A stretch of 11,339 bases of DNA from Pseudomonadota bacterium (GCA_023432655.1 JAEYUK010000227.1:1-11339); one strand, 5' to 3'; counted from the first letter of the stretch, positions 1-7,278 are shown. Translations and numbers: made by a program. Notes: generated from the letters alone by a model not told the origin.

Positions 1-460
1 AGTCGGCAAGACCTCGGTGTTCTTCTTTTTCGGCAAATCCTAATCCGTTAATGAAGGATTCAAGATTTAATGTCGAGGCTTCCGGAAACAAGAGGGCCAG
101 ATAGTATAAAGAATCATGATAACTCTCACGTCCAGTTGGAGAAGGAATTTTATCGAAGTAACGCTTTAAAAAACTCTCTTCAAAGCTCGCGTTATGGGCC
201 AGTAAAGCATGGGACTCAAGGGTCAGAAGGTCATGTTCAACCTGAGACCATAAGGGAGCTTTTTTCAATTGCTCATTCGTAATCCCAGTTAACTTGGTAA
301 TGAATGAAGAAACAGAATTTTCTGGTCGGACTAGCGAGGAATAAGTGCGAACAAGCTTCGTTCCTTCAAACTGTAAAAATCCTAAATCGATGATTTCATC
401 AGTCGCAGGATGGACACCAGTAGTTTCGATATCAATAGCGGCCCAGGATCCAAGTCCCAT
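1..460 (-). CDS. DEDDh 3'-5' exonuclease domain protein (DnaQ/DinG type), 3' end beyond window
   Basis: The reverse strand is open from an ATG at 460 to the window edge (153 codons), so only the N-terminal part is seen. It carries the DEDDh exonuclease signature in order: DIETTG with the metal-binding D10 and E12, a LAHNASFE block at residues 87-94, and EHRGLAD with H148 and D153. The family is the epsilon-subunit proofreading exonuclease fold, which uses two metal ions to remove 3' nucleotides. The E in HNxxFE replaces the usual Asp of motif II. The same domain is found alone, in DNA polymerase III epsilon or PolC, and N-terminal to a DinG-type helicase; which one applies cannot be decided because the C-terminus is missing. 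The start is supported by AAAGGA seven to eight bases upstream. It is transcribed divergently from the BolA/glutaredoxin operon. Confidence 0.88.
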   Translation of the reverse strand, partial: MGLGSWAAIDIETTGVHPATDEIIDLGFLQFEGTKLVRTYSSLVRPENSVSSFITKLTGITNEQLKKAPLWSQVEHDLLTLESHALLAHNASFEESFLKRYFDKIPSPTGRESYHDSLYYLALLFPEASTLNLESFINGLGFAEKEEHRGLAD

Positions 461-496
461 CAGTCGTCCTTTATGCAAAGTGGCATTGAGGGTCTT

Positions 497-526
497 ACCA
501 TAAATTAATAGGCAGACTTTCGTCAA
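497..526 (-). promoter_or_regulatory. Candidate sigma70-type promoter for the exonuclease gene
   Basis: On the reverse strand TTGACG (526-521, five of six consensus bases) is followed after 18 bp by TATGGT (502-497, four of six). Transcription would start near 490, giving a leader of about 30 bases to the ATG at 460. This rests on pattern matching only, and it overlaps the candidate promoter for the opposite strand. Confidence 0.35.
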
Positions 527-533
527 TTATGCT
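505..533 (+). promoter_or_regulatory. Candidate promoter for the DUF420-like/BolA/Grx/HemY operon
   Basis: TTAATA (505-510) and TATGCT (528-533) are 17 bp apart and each matches four of six sigma70 consensus bases. The predicted start near 540 leaves a leader of about 30 bases to the ATG at 570. It is a weak match, listed because the operon needs a promoter in this 109-bp gap and nothing better is visible. Confidence 0.25.
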
Positions 534-569
534 AACTTGCATTATAAAAGACTATTTCAAAGAGGAATT

Positions 570-959
570 ATGGAGACCTGGTTAATGCAAACCCAATCAT
601 TTTGCATCGTATTGCTTATGATGGTGGGAATTCTCTTTAGAAGACGTCGCCAATTGCATGTAAAAATCATGAGTCTCGCTATCATTTGGGACGTCATTCT
701 TATTCTTCAAGTTGAACTCAGTCGTTCGGCCATCCTCAAGGCGACCAACGTTGTAAAAAACTCAATGATCTTAAATATCCACGTCAGTCTGGCGATTGCC
801 ACAGTCGTGCTTTACGGGTTTATGATATATACTGGTCGAAAAATGCTCGCGAACGAACCTGGTGTCAGAGCAAAGCATAAAGTTTTAGGCTACACTACCT
901 TCATTCTTCGCGTTCTGACCCTGGTAACTAGTTTTTGGGCCGTAACATCAAAAGGTTGA
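570..959 (+). CDS. Small four-helix membrane protein, DUF420-like
   Basis: This 129-residue protein has four hydrophobic segments at about 9-23, 33-50, 68-88 and 105-124. The wording between helices 1 and 2 is an arginine-rich loop followed by LHVKIM (H30, M34), and helix 3 begins with IHVSLA (H71). A third His lies in AKHKVLG (H103) before helix 4. The basic loop followed by His and Met resembles DUF420-type proteins, a family that includes factors for haem-copper oxidase function such as Bacillus CtaM/YozB. That assignment is by pattern only. The ATG at 570 was chosen because AGAGG precedes it by about four bases; an upstream in-frame TTG at 537 has no ribosome site. The gene ends two bases before the BolA gene and leads the operon. 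With a porphyrin oxidase downstream, a haem or respiratory role is possible but unproven. Confidence 0.7.
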   Translation: METWLMQTQSFCIVLLMMVGILFRRRRQLHVKIMSLAIIWDVILILQVELSRSAILKATNVVKNSMILNIHVSLAIATVVLYGFMIYTGRKMLANEPGVRAKHKVLGYTTFILRVLTLVTSFWAVTSKG

Positions 960-961
960 TC

Positions 962-1207
962 ATGAGTGATTTTAAATTTGTTGAGGACATCATTAAGGCC
1001 GGACTTCCCGATGCGGAAGTGATGGTTGAAGACATGACGGGCACCCGTGACCATCTTGATATCACTGTCGTGAGTGATGCCTTCAAAGGTAAAATGCTCT
1101 TTGAACAGCACCAGATGCTCATGACCCTTTTAAAAGATGAGTTAAAACAAAGAATTCATGCGGTAAAACTGCAAACTTATACAAAAGAAAAATTTCAAAA
1201 TAAATAA
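962..1207 (+). CDS. bolA: BolA/IbaG-family iron-sulfur metabolism protein
   Basis: The product is 81 residues, close to the short IbaG/BolA2-type members and shorter than E. coli BolA (105). The pattern DHLDITVVSDAFKGK (residues 30-44) and the segment ending QRIHAVKL contain the BolA-fold signature, including the near-invariant C-terminal His (H66) and a loop His (H31) of the kind that can help ligate a [2Fe-2S] cluster. BolA proteins form cluster-bridged heterodimers with CGFS glutaredoxins, and such a glutaredoxin is encoded nine bases downstream. The ATG at 962 was chosen over an earlier in-frame start because it gives the family length and has AAAGG seven bases upstream, inside the end of the previous gene. 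Whether it acts in cluster trafficking or in iron-dependent control is not visible here. Confidence 0.93.
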   Translation: MSDFKFVEDIIKAGLPDAEVMVEDMTGTRDHLDITVVSDAFKGKMLFEQHQMLMTLLKDELKQRIHAVKLQTYTKEKFQNK

Positions 1208-1216
1208 GAGGTCTTT

Positions 1217-1582
1217 ATGTCATTTAATGTTCTAAACAACGAAGTTTCGGAAATTGAATCAGCAGATAAGTCAAAAGAGCTGGCCGAACAAATCCAAGGT
1301 CTATTAAGCAGCTCTAAAATTGTACTCTTTATGAAGGGAAATTCTGAAATGCCTCAGTGTGGTTTTTCTGCCAACTCTGTGGCGATCTTAAAACACCTGG
1401 CAGTTCCTTTTAAAACTTTCAATATTCTCAATGATCCGGAAATCCGTCAGGGTCTTAAAGATTTTTCTAACTGGCCAACTTATCCTCAGCTTTACGTAAA
1501 TGGGAAACTGATTGGTGGAAACGATATTATCACTGAGATGTATCAATCCGGTGAACTACAAGAATATTTAAAGAATAATTAA
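1217..1582 (+). CDS. grxD: Monothiol CGFS glutaredoxin (Grx4/GrxD type)
   Basis: The 121-residue product has the hallmarks of a monothiol glutaredoxin: FMKGN (38-42), the active site CGFS with its single Cys at 48, WPTYPQLYVNG (86-96) with the cis-proline, and GGNDI (100-104) binding glutathione. These residues let the family assemble a glutathione-ligated, dimer-bridging [2Fe-2S] cluster and pass it to apo-proteins or to BolA partners. It is slightly longer than E. coli GrxD (115), with an N-terminal extension of about 20 residues before the thioredoxin-fold core. The insert between KG and the active-site Cys reads NSEMPQ; the common form is TPxxPQ. AAGAGG five bases before the ATG supports the start. 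It directly follows the BolA gene and ends three bases before the HemY-like gene. Confidence 0.95.
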   Translation: MSFNVLNNEVSEIESADKSKELAEQIQGLLSSSKIVLFMKGNSEMPQCGFSANSVAILKHLAVPFKTFNILNDPEIRQGLKDFSNWPTYPQLYVNGKLIGGNDIITEMYQSGELQEYLKNN

Positions 1583-1585
1583 TTT

Positions 1586-2842
1586 ATGAAAAGAGTTATT
1601 GGAAGACTCAATCCTCAAGACAAAAATGTAAACATCTGGGGCGCAGGCTTCTCCGGCCTGGTCCTGGGTTACTACTTGAAAGAGCTGGGCTATAAGGTCA
1701 CGATATTCGAACGCTCAAATAAAGTTGGCGGAAAGATACACACTAAAAAGACTCAAAATGGTCTCGTCGAAACAGGTGCCAACGCGCTCTATATGAACGC
1801 AGACGGGATGGATCTCCTGAAGCATCTTCAACTGACTCCTCTTCCTGCCTCGAAGAAGCTTAAACGCCTGCTCCTGATAGATGGAAAACTCCAGCGTCCG
1901 ATGCAGCTTAGCATTCTTTCAAAAATAGCTCTGAATGCTCATAAAAAACCACCTCTCATTTCAGACGGTCTCACCGTAGCTGATTTCTTCCGACCATTGA
2001 TAGGCGAAACGAATATCCGGAATTTTCTAAGTCCTGCACTAGGTGGAATTTATGCCACTCCTTCGGAAAATCTTCATTTTAAATCAGTTTTCTATGAACT
2101 TTCCCGTATAGCTCAATTTAACTCTTACTGGGATTTCTTTGGCCTCATACTAAAACTTCAAAAGGCCAAGCCTCGCCTGGAAGTTACCGGTTCTGTAAGT
2201 TTTGAAGGCGGAATGCAAACCTTCATCAATCGTCTGGCCGAGCACTTATCGGCAGAGATTAAGCTTAACCACAAAGAAAGTTTTAAAATCAAAGGTAACA
2301 CCGTCATTTGTACTGATGCCCTTACAGCAGCAGAGTTACTTAAAGAGATTAAACCTGAATTTAGTACTGAGCTTTCAAGAATAAAATATCAGGCCTTGTG
2401 TAGCACCACTGTTTTCACGAAGCACGAGATCAAACCCGTTCAAAAAGCTTTTGGGGCCCTGATGCCTCTTCAAAACGGGCTAAACTCCATCGGAGTCCTT
2501 AACAACAAGGCCATCTTTCCTTCAAATAATGAGAATGTGTATTCCTACACATTTATCTCCCGCTCTAAATCCAGCGAGAATCAAATCAAGGATGATATCA
2601 AATCGATTTCTCCCAACTTTGAACTTGCTGACATTGAACATATGGAAATTAACCACTGGGAAACAGCTATTCCGGTATATGACATCCAAAGACATCTAAG
2701 TATTAAGAAACTTCATCTTCTGGGGAAGACAGAAGACAACTTTGCTATTTTTGGTAACTACGTTGCTGGTATTTCGCTAAGAGAAATGATCTCAGCTGCA
2801 AAAAACTTCGCACATAATCCGATTGATTACAGGGAGGATTAG
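1586..2842 (+). CDS. hemY: HemY-type protoporphyrinogen/coproporphyrinogen oxidase (FAD-dependent)
   Basis: This 418-residue flavoprotein opens with a Rossmann nucleotide-binding motif, IWGAGFSG (17-24), an acidic strand end FER (41-43) and VGGKI (47-51), then VETGANAL (61-68), where the family usually has an E-x-GP motif. Near the C-terminus GNYVAGISLREMI matches the FAD-contacting end of oxygen-dependent protoporphyrinogen oxidases. The enzyme removes six electrons from protoporphyrinogen IX (or coproporphyrinogen III) in late haem synthesis, at the membrane or in the cytoplasm. It is somewhat shorter than the typical 450-480 residues. A different amine-oxidase-superfamily flavoprotein remains possible. 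The ATG has no clear Shine-Dalgarno sequence and lies three bases after the glutaredoxin stop, so translation is probably coupled to the preceding gene. The stop abuts the ATG of the methyltransferase gene. Confidence 0.8.
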   Translation: MKRVIGRLNPQDKNVNIWGAGFSGLVLGYYLKELGYKVTIFERSNKVGGKIHTKKTQNGLVETGANALYMNADGMDLLKHLQLTPLPASKKLKRLLLIDGKLQRPMQLSILSKIALNAHKKPPLISDGLTVADFFRPLIGETNIRNFLSPALGGIYATPSENLHFKSVFYELSRIAQFNSYWDFFGLILKLQKAKPRLEVTGSVSFEGGMQTFINRLAEHLSAEIKLNHKESFKIKGNTVICTDALTAAELLKEIKPEFSTELSRIKYQALCSTTVFTKHEIKPVQKAFGALMPLQNGLNSIGVLNNKAIFPSNNENVYSYTFISRSKSSENQIKDDIKSISPNFELADIEHMEINHWETAIPVYDIQRHLSIKKLHLLGKTEDNFAIFGNYVAGISLREMISAAKNFAHNPIDYRED

Positions 2843-3670
2843 ATGACGAACCCTTCAGAATTTCCTTACTTGCATGGTTTTTCAGAGAAAGAACAAGCTC
2901 GTCTACGAGCTCAAGCTGAATTTGCGGAATACACTATTTTCCAAAATATCGATTTTTCACATGCTAAAAAAATTCTTGAAGTGGGTTCTGGGGTAGGAGC
3001 TCAGACGGAGATTCTTCTACGCCGTTTTCCTAAGGCCCATGTCACGGGTGTTGATCTTAATGAAAAACAAATTGCGGCTGCCCAGAGCTATCTCGCCTCC
3101 TTCCCAGGGGCCAGCGGTCGTTATGAATTTCATCAGATGAGTGCCGATAATTTAAACTTCGAAGCTCAAAGTTTTGATGCTGCCTACTTATGCTGGATTC
3201 TTGAGCACGTACCAAACCCGGCCCAGGTTCTAAGTGAAGTTCGCCGAGTTTTGCGCCCCGGTTCAGAAGTTATTGTAACAGAAGTGATGAATTCCTCATT
3301 CTTTCTTGATCCCTATTCACCGAATGTCTGGAAGTATTGGATGGCCTTCAATGACTATCAATACGATCACGCAGGTGACCCTTTCATAGGTGCTAAACTT
3401 GGAAACCTTCTTACTCAAGTTGGTTACCATCAAGTAAAAACCGAAGTAAAAACCTGGCATTTTGACAATCGTAGACCCGCACTCAGAAAGCACGCCATTC
3501 ACTTTTGGACTGACCTTCTTCTATCAGCTGCTGATCAATTGGTAGCAGAAAATTATGTGGAAGCGGAAGTCGTCACCAAGGCCAGAGAAGAATTGGGTCG
3601 TGTGGCCAACGACCCCAATGCTGTTTTCCTGTATTCTTTTATGCAGGCCCGAGGACAGGTCTATTTCTAG
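2843..3670 (+). CDS. Class I SAM-dependent methyltransferase, substrate unknown
   Basis: The 275-residue product has the class I Rossmann methyltransferase motifs: ILEVGSGVGAQ (44-54) binding SAM, VTGVDLN (67-73) whose Asp contacts the ribose, and a motif near residues 115-122 reading WILEHVPN, followed by LRPGSEVIVTE. This wording is close to the Methyltransf_11/25-type small-molecule methylases. An N-terminal helix rich in Gln, Arg and Glu (17-28) covers the core, and a C-terminal region of about 100 residues presumably forms the substrate lid. The start has a strong GGGAGGA five bases upstream, within the last codons of the preceding gene, and the ATG follows that gene's stop directly. It is the last gene of the operon. 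Its stop overlaps that of the convergent gene. The neighbouring porphyrin oxidase does not settle the substrate. Confidence 0.85.
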   Translation: MTNPSEFPYLHGFSEKEQARLRAQAEFAEYTIFQNIDFSHAKKILEVGSGVGAQTEILLRRFPKAHVTGVDLNEKQIAAAQSYLASFPGASGRYEFHQMSADNLNFEAQSFDAAYLCWILEHVPNPAQVLSEVRRVLRPGSEVIVTEVMNSSFFLDPYSPNVWKYWMAFNDYQYDHAGDPFIGAKLGNLLTQVGYHQVKTEVKTWHFDNRRPALRKHAIHFWTDLLLSAADQLVAENYVEAEVVTKAREELGRVANDPNAVFLYSFMQARGQVYF

Positions 3671-5343
3671 AAGTCTGCAAGTAGATCTTCAAGTCGCATA
3701 ATTGCATTCATTCTGCCATTACCGTCAGATAAGAAATCAACTTTATCAAGTCCCAGCCCTCTTAGCTCTGGAATGTTGAGTGATACGAGATCTTTTTGAC
3801 TTAGAGACACAAGTTTTTCACGGATTATTTTGGCAACCTTGCCCTGGAAACGAGGAATGTCCTGAACGGTACTGATGAGATTTTCATCTGGACGCCCATA
3901 AATAAGGGTCTCATCTGAAACATCTACATCGTTTAAACGAACAATCACTGCCGGTGTATCACCATTGTTCTCAACTCTAACCGAGATGTCTAAAACCAGG
4001 GGTAATCTAATCTGCTGAGAGCCCGTAATAAATTTTTCCATTCTAGAAGGCTTATAGATCACATCCATCAGTAACGTTCCAGTCTCACCTCTTTTATCCA
4101 TTCTCATAATGACTTTATTTGGCCCGAGCTCAACATTGGCCTTTTTTAGCGCTTCATCAAAGAAGCCAGCATCGTAAGTCGCCACTAATAGCTTATTAAG
4201 GTAGTCTTCCGAAATACTGGCCACGATGTTAGCATCCCCAACCGTCATGAGGTCTTTCATCACCTCAACTGAATCGGCATGAATCGCAGGAGTGATTCTT
4301 GTTTCCGATGTTTTTGTAACTTTGCTGTGAATACAGTTTTTCTGCAAAGACTTAAATTTCTGACTAGTACAGAAGTCTCCCGGAAGGTTAACCTCAATAT
4401 TGTCTCCAGACGCCGCTGTAGTGAACTTAGCAATGGTAAACTGGCTCTGGATGGTATCAGAGGTGATCCAGTGTTCTTTATTAATTTTTAAGGCCGCCAG
4501 CGCTTTAGAGACCGCAACTTCAGTATTATTCTGTAAAGCTTGTGCAGCCTGAGCAAGAATAAGTTCTTTAATGGCCGAACGATTACGATCAATCAATTGC
4601 TCAATTTTTTCCGGTGAAAAGTTAATCGTTTTATTTCCGATTTTAAGGCTCACTTCCGGAATAATAATTCTTTCATAATCCAGTAGGATATCACGGGATT
4701 TAGATACGAGACCCTTTGCTAGTTTATTGAAGTTTGCTTCCTGAATATTTAATTTAAAAAAGTCTTTTTGATCCTGAATTTTGATTTGAGTATAGAAGTT
4801 TATCAAGTCATCGTGGTATGCACGGATAAAAGGCTTAATAACCTCAACCTTAAAAATCGGAGAAGCTTTTGGATTGGCCCCAGGTATCATGAGAGAAAGA
4901 GAAATTTTGTCCGCGGCCAGGGTAATTTCTGAAGCTGAAAACTCTGACCCCATGATAAGACCATCAGCAACAGCTCTACTTCCTTTCAGATTCGTTTTAA
5001 AGCCTTTTACATCGTATGAGAGATTATCCAGCCAGACTTTAGTTTCTGACTTAACCATTTGAAGTCCCACAGCATTACCGAAGCTTTGAACAAAAGACCT
5101 AGAAGAAGCCGGTAAAAGGTCCCCAATAGTCGCTTCAGTAATCATGATCGATCCATCAAGCTTGCGACTAAAAGGATCACTCATTTTATTGTTCTTAAGT
5201 AACGTCTGAAATTTCGAAATGAGAACACTAGACCAGTCATAGTCTAACTTTGAATCGATAATAATATCAGGAGATTTAAAAGTCTCTGCTCCCAATTGTG
5301 TTACGAAAGTTAAGGCCAGAACAATTCCAGTTAATTTTTTCAT
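3667..5343 (-). CDS. Exported TULIP/BPI-like protein B (tandem paralogue)
   Basis: The 558-residue product starts with a Sec signal peptide (MKK, hydrophobic core, likely cleavage after QLGA at 19), so it acts in the periplasm or at the outer membrane. I do not recognise a named family. It alternates beta-strand-like and amphipathic helix stretches in two halves. ISEDYLNKLLVATYDAGFF (377-395) resembles the helix that opens the second half of BPI/LBP-type TULIP proteins. Landmarks shared with the upstream neighbour are PEVSLKIGNKTI (229-240), the TIAKFTTAASGDN block (303-315) and this ISE helix. It has exactly two cysteines, C325 and C337, which could form a disulfide. The ATG at 5343 was chosen over an in-frame TTG at 5349 because AAGAG lies six bases before it and a normal signal peptide follows. 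It lies nine bases after the paralogue's stop. Its own stop shares CTAG with the convergent methyltransferase gene. Confidence 0.72.
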   Translation of the reverse strand: MKKLTGIVLALTFVTQLGAETFKSPDIIIDSKLDYDWSSVLISKFQTLLKNNKMSDPFSRKLDGSIMITEATIGDLLPASSRSFVQSFGNAVGLQMVKSETKVWLDNLSYDVKGFKTNLKGSRAVADGLIMGSEFSASEITLAADKISLSLMIPGANPKASPIFKVEVIKPFIRAYHDDLINFYTQIKIQDQKDFFKLNIQEANFNKLAKGLVSKSRDILLDYERIIIPEVSLKIGNKTINFSPEKIEQLIDRNRSAIKELILAQAAQALQNNTEVAVSKALAALKINKEHWITSDTIQSQFTIAKFTTAASGDNIEVNLPGDFCTSQKFKSLQKNCIHSKVTKTSETRITPAIHADSVEVMKDLMTVGDANIVASISEDYLNKLLVATYDAGFFDEALKKANVELGPNKVIMRMDKRGETGTLLMDVIYKPSRMEKFITGSQQIRLPLVLDISVRVENNGDTPAVIVRLNDVDVSDETLIYGRPDENLISTVQDIPRFQGKVAKIIREKLVSLSQKDLVSLNIPELRGLGLDKVDFLSDGNGRMNAIMRLEDLLADF

Positions 5344-5352
5344 AAGCAACTC

Positions 5353-7149
5353 TTATCTTTTGTTCGGGTTTAAGCTGTTAAATTTAATATCGACAACATC
5401 CAGACTCATTAAGAGGTAAGAAGCCTGATTAATTGAAATCGACTTCGGAAGGAACTCAACTCCACCTTGATTCAAGAACTTGGTAAGATCAACGCTATAA
5501 GTTTTATTCGTGTGTGGCTCAAGGGAACCTCGTAACTGATCCATAATACCTGTTTTAACAAGCTCACTGGTTTTAGGAACATTGGTTGGATAGTTGAACC
5601 GATTAGGAAGTTCAGCGTAGTTAAATGGAGACAGTACTCTGAGATCAATTCCTGTTCCACCATTGGCCATTTTTTTGAACATTGGAATGACTTCCACTTC
5701 AATAGGAAAATAAATCACTGAGTCGTTATTATTGCGTTCAAGAAAAACAGCGATCCAATTTGTAAACCACTGTGCAATTCCTTTCGACTCAAGCTTTTTC
5801 AAATCAACCTGAGCATTCACTACTGCCACGAGGCTCTTATCACCATTAAAATGCATTTTTACATTACGAATGGAAATTCCAGGTACAGGTGCAGCCGCTT
5901 CCAGAACTTCCTGAAAAAGACCAGTGGAATTCACAACATCCAGAGCTCCATTGATAAGCGGCTCAGAAATTGCGAGATTGATATCATTATTACGATGAGG
6001 ATCAAGATTTAACTTAGGCAATTGGCGGAAAGAGTTCCCTAAAGTATTCCGGAAATTAAGACCACGACCATTGAGGATTAAATTCACAAGACCTGATAAT
6101 TCAACGTCTTTATTTCCCGGTGTAGAAATTTTATTAAGAGCAATTCCTACCTGAGCACTTCTGATAACCTCTGAAATCTGCCCCATCATAGTGCTGATAG
6201 GATCATTTCTCTTTTGATAAAGGGTTAAATGTGAGCGAATATATCCTCCCTCAGGCGGACGAGCATAGCTTAGAAATTCATCAAACTTAACCGGCATATC
6301 TTTACGATAAACCTGGTAAGCAGTAGCAACTTCAGCATTAACCAGATAAACGTTAAGCATCTCGACTAAGTCCCCGGCCACGAAATCGGCCACGAAGCTC
6401 AGAAGTTTTTTAGATAAGAATCCTTTGTATTTAAGAATTTCATTTTTTAAGCGAGACGTATCAAGCTCTGTCTCCTGGCCATTAATAACGATCGCCACTC
6501 TAGGAACTTCCACAGATTTAAAATTAACATCAAGATTAGGAGCTGTTCTTGATTCAAGATTGGTACTTACCGACTTAACTTTTACCCGGGCCACTTGCCC
6601 ATCAGTTCTAAGGTTCAAGACAGCGTTTACGATAACAGGACGTGATGTCGTCCTGATCTTTACCTGGTTTAGAGAAGCTTTAAGGCCACTCCCACAGTTA
6701 TTGGAATTTCTGGCCTTATCTTCACACAGGCTTAGTTTCGCACCATCTACACTGATCTGAGGTAAATTCAATGTTAGACGTAAATCAAAACCGTTATCGC
6801 TTGAATTCAAAATTTCCATTCTTAAACTTTTCTGATCCACATCACCACTAACCTTAATGTCAGTTGTATTGAGATAGAAGGTCACATCTTTATTCAGGTT
6901 AAGATCACTGATCTCATTTACAACCGGAATAATGGGATTTGAAGTTAGCTGAGCTTTAGGAATAACGAATCGATAGGTATTCCTAGGGATAACAACAGTC
7001 CGACTCTCTTTAGTTGCGGTGTTGTACTGAATGGCCATGCGAAGGATCTTCATCATTCCTTGTTCATTAATCCGTAATGCCACTTGCTCCTGGGCAAAGA
7101 CTTGAGTAACAAAAAGGGAAAGAGTAAGTACCAGTTGCCATGCCTTCAT
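5353..7149 (-). CDS. Exported TULIP/BPI-like protein A (tandem paralogue)
   Basis: The 598-residue product has a Sec signal peptide ending in VFA (cleavage near 19) with the same FVTQ wording as its downstream paralogue. It then shows a long beta-rich region, a helical stretch (231-272) after VEVPRVAIVINGQ (213-225), and a second half with ISEPLINGALDVVNSTGLF (394-412). These landmarks line up in order with protein B, so an ancient duplication is likely. The only two cysteines, C142 and C152, lie in the first half, not in the middle as in B, so any disulfide arose separately. A lipid-binding TULIP role is an inference from layout; no catalytic motif is visible. LptE, an LPS-export protein, is encoded upstream. 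Translation starts at an ATG with AGGAG five bases upstream, which lies in a predicted hairpin. It is the first gene after the 136-bp gap and probably has its own promoter. Confidence 0.72.
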   Translation of the reverse strand: MKAWQLVLTLSLFVTQVFAQEQVALRINEQGMMKILRMAIQYNTATKESRTVVIPRNTYRFVIPKAQLTSNPIIPVVNEISDLNLNKDVTFYLNTTDIKVSGDVDQKSLRMEILNSSDNGFDLRLTLNLPQISVDGAKLSLCEDKARNSNNCGSGLKASLNQVKIRTTSRPVIVNAVLNLRTDGQVARVKVKSVSTNLESRTAPNLDVNFKSVEVPRVAIVINGQETELDTSRLKNEILKYKGFLSKKLLSFVADFVAGDLVEMLNVYLVNAEVATAYQVYRKDMPVKFDEFLSYARPPEGGYIRSHLTLYQKRNDPISTMMGQISEVIRSAQVGIALNKISTPGNKDVELSGLVNLILNGRGLNFRNTLGNSFRQLPKLNLDPHRNNDINLAISEPLINGALDVVNSTGLFQEVLEAAAPVPGISIRNVKMHFNGDKSLVAVVNAQVDLKKLESKGIAQWFTNWIAVFLERNNNDSVIYFPIEVEVIPMFKKMANGGTGIDLRVLSPFNYAELPNRFNYPTNVPKTSELVKTGIMDQLRGSLEPHTNKTYSVDLTKFLNQGGVEFLPKSISINQASYLLMSLDVVDIKFNSLNPNKR

Positions 7150-7155
7150 GGGAAC

Positions 7156-7179
7156 TCCTAAATAAAAGGTTTATTAGGA
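7156..7179 (-). promoter_or_regulatory. Hairpin sequestering the Shine-Dalgarno of TULIP-like gene A
   Basis: On the transcript, UCCUAAUAAA (7179-7170) can pair with UUUAUUUAGGA (7166-7156): ten base pairs, a three-base CCU loop and one bulged U (7162). The AGGA of the AGGAG ribosome site (7159-7155) forms the closing base of the 3' arm, five bases before the AUG. An A/U-rich hairpin that hides the SD fits translational control, such as a thermosensor or a protein-binding site. The pairing is direct from the sequence; the function is inference. Confidence 0.5.
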
Positions 7180-7239
7180 ATTCTGCAATCCACGGGCCAA
7201 GTGTATACTCGTGTTAAAACGAACGTATCCCTCGCCCTA

Positions 7240-7278
7240 TGTATGAATTTTCGACAGAGGTGTTTAAATTTTAGACAG
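7240..7278. repeat. 18-bp direct repeat with 21-bp period upstream of the TULIP-like pair
   Basis: TGTATGAATTTTCGACAG (7240-7257) and TGTTTAAATTTTAGACAG (7261-7278) agree at 15 of 18 bases and start 21 bp apart, about two helical turns. The second copy is also a near-perfect palindrome over its first 17 bases, with TGT and ACA ends. Two same-face copies in an intergenic region are typical of a dimeric regulator's tandem operator. A weak -10-like TATACA lies on the reverse strand at 7207-7202, which would put the copies near -53 and -74. No recognised regulator family is assigned. Confidence 0.6.

Noticed and set aside
70..282. Open frame of 70 codons on the forward strand near the left edge
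   Set aside because: It lies entirely inside the exonuclease gene on the reverse strand, and its translation has no family-like features or ribosome site.
890..1122. Two reverse-strand open frames across the BolA gene
   Set aside because: They are antisense shadows of a clearly recognisable BolA coding sequence with a good ribosome site.
6425..6760. 111-codon forward open frame inside TULIP-like gene A
   Set aside because: It is antisense to a signal-peptide protein with good coding sense and has no recognised motif; its sequence looks like a reverse-frame shadow.
7240..7278. CRISPR-like array
   Set aside because: There are only two copies with a three-base gap, so there is no spacer and no array; an operator explanation fits better.
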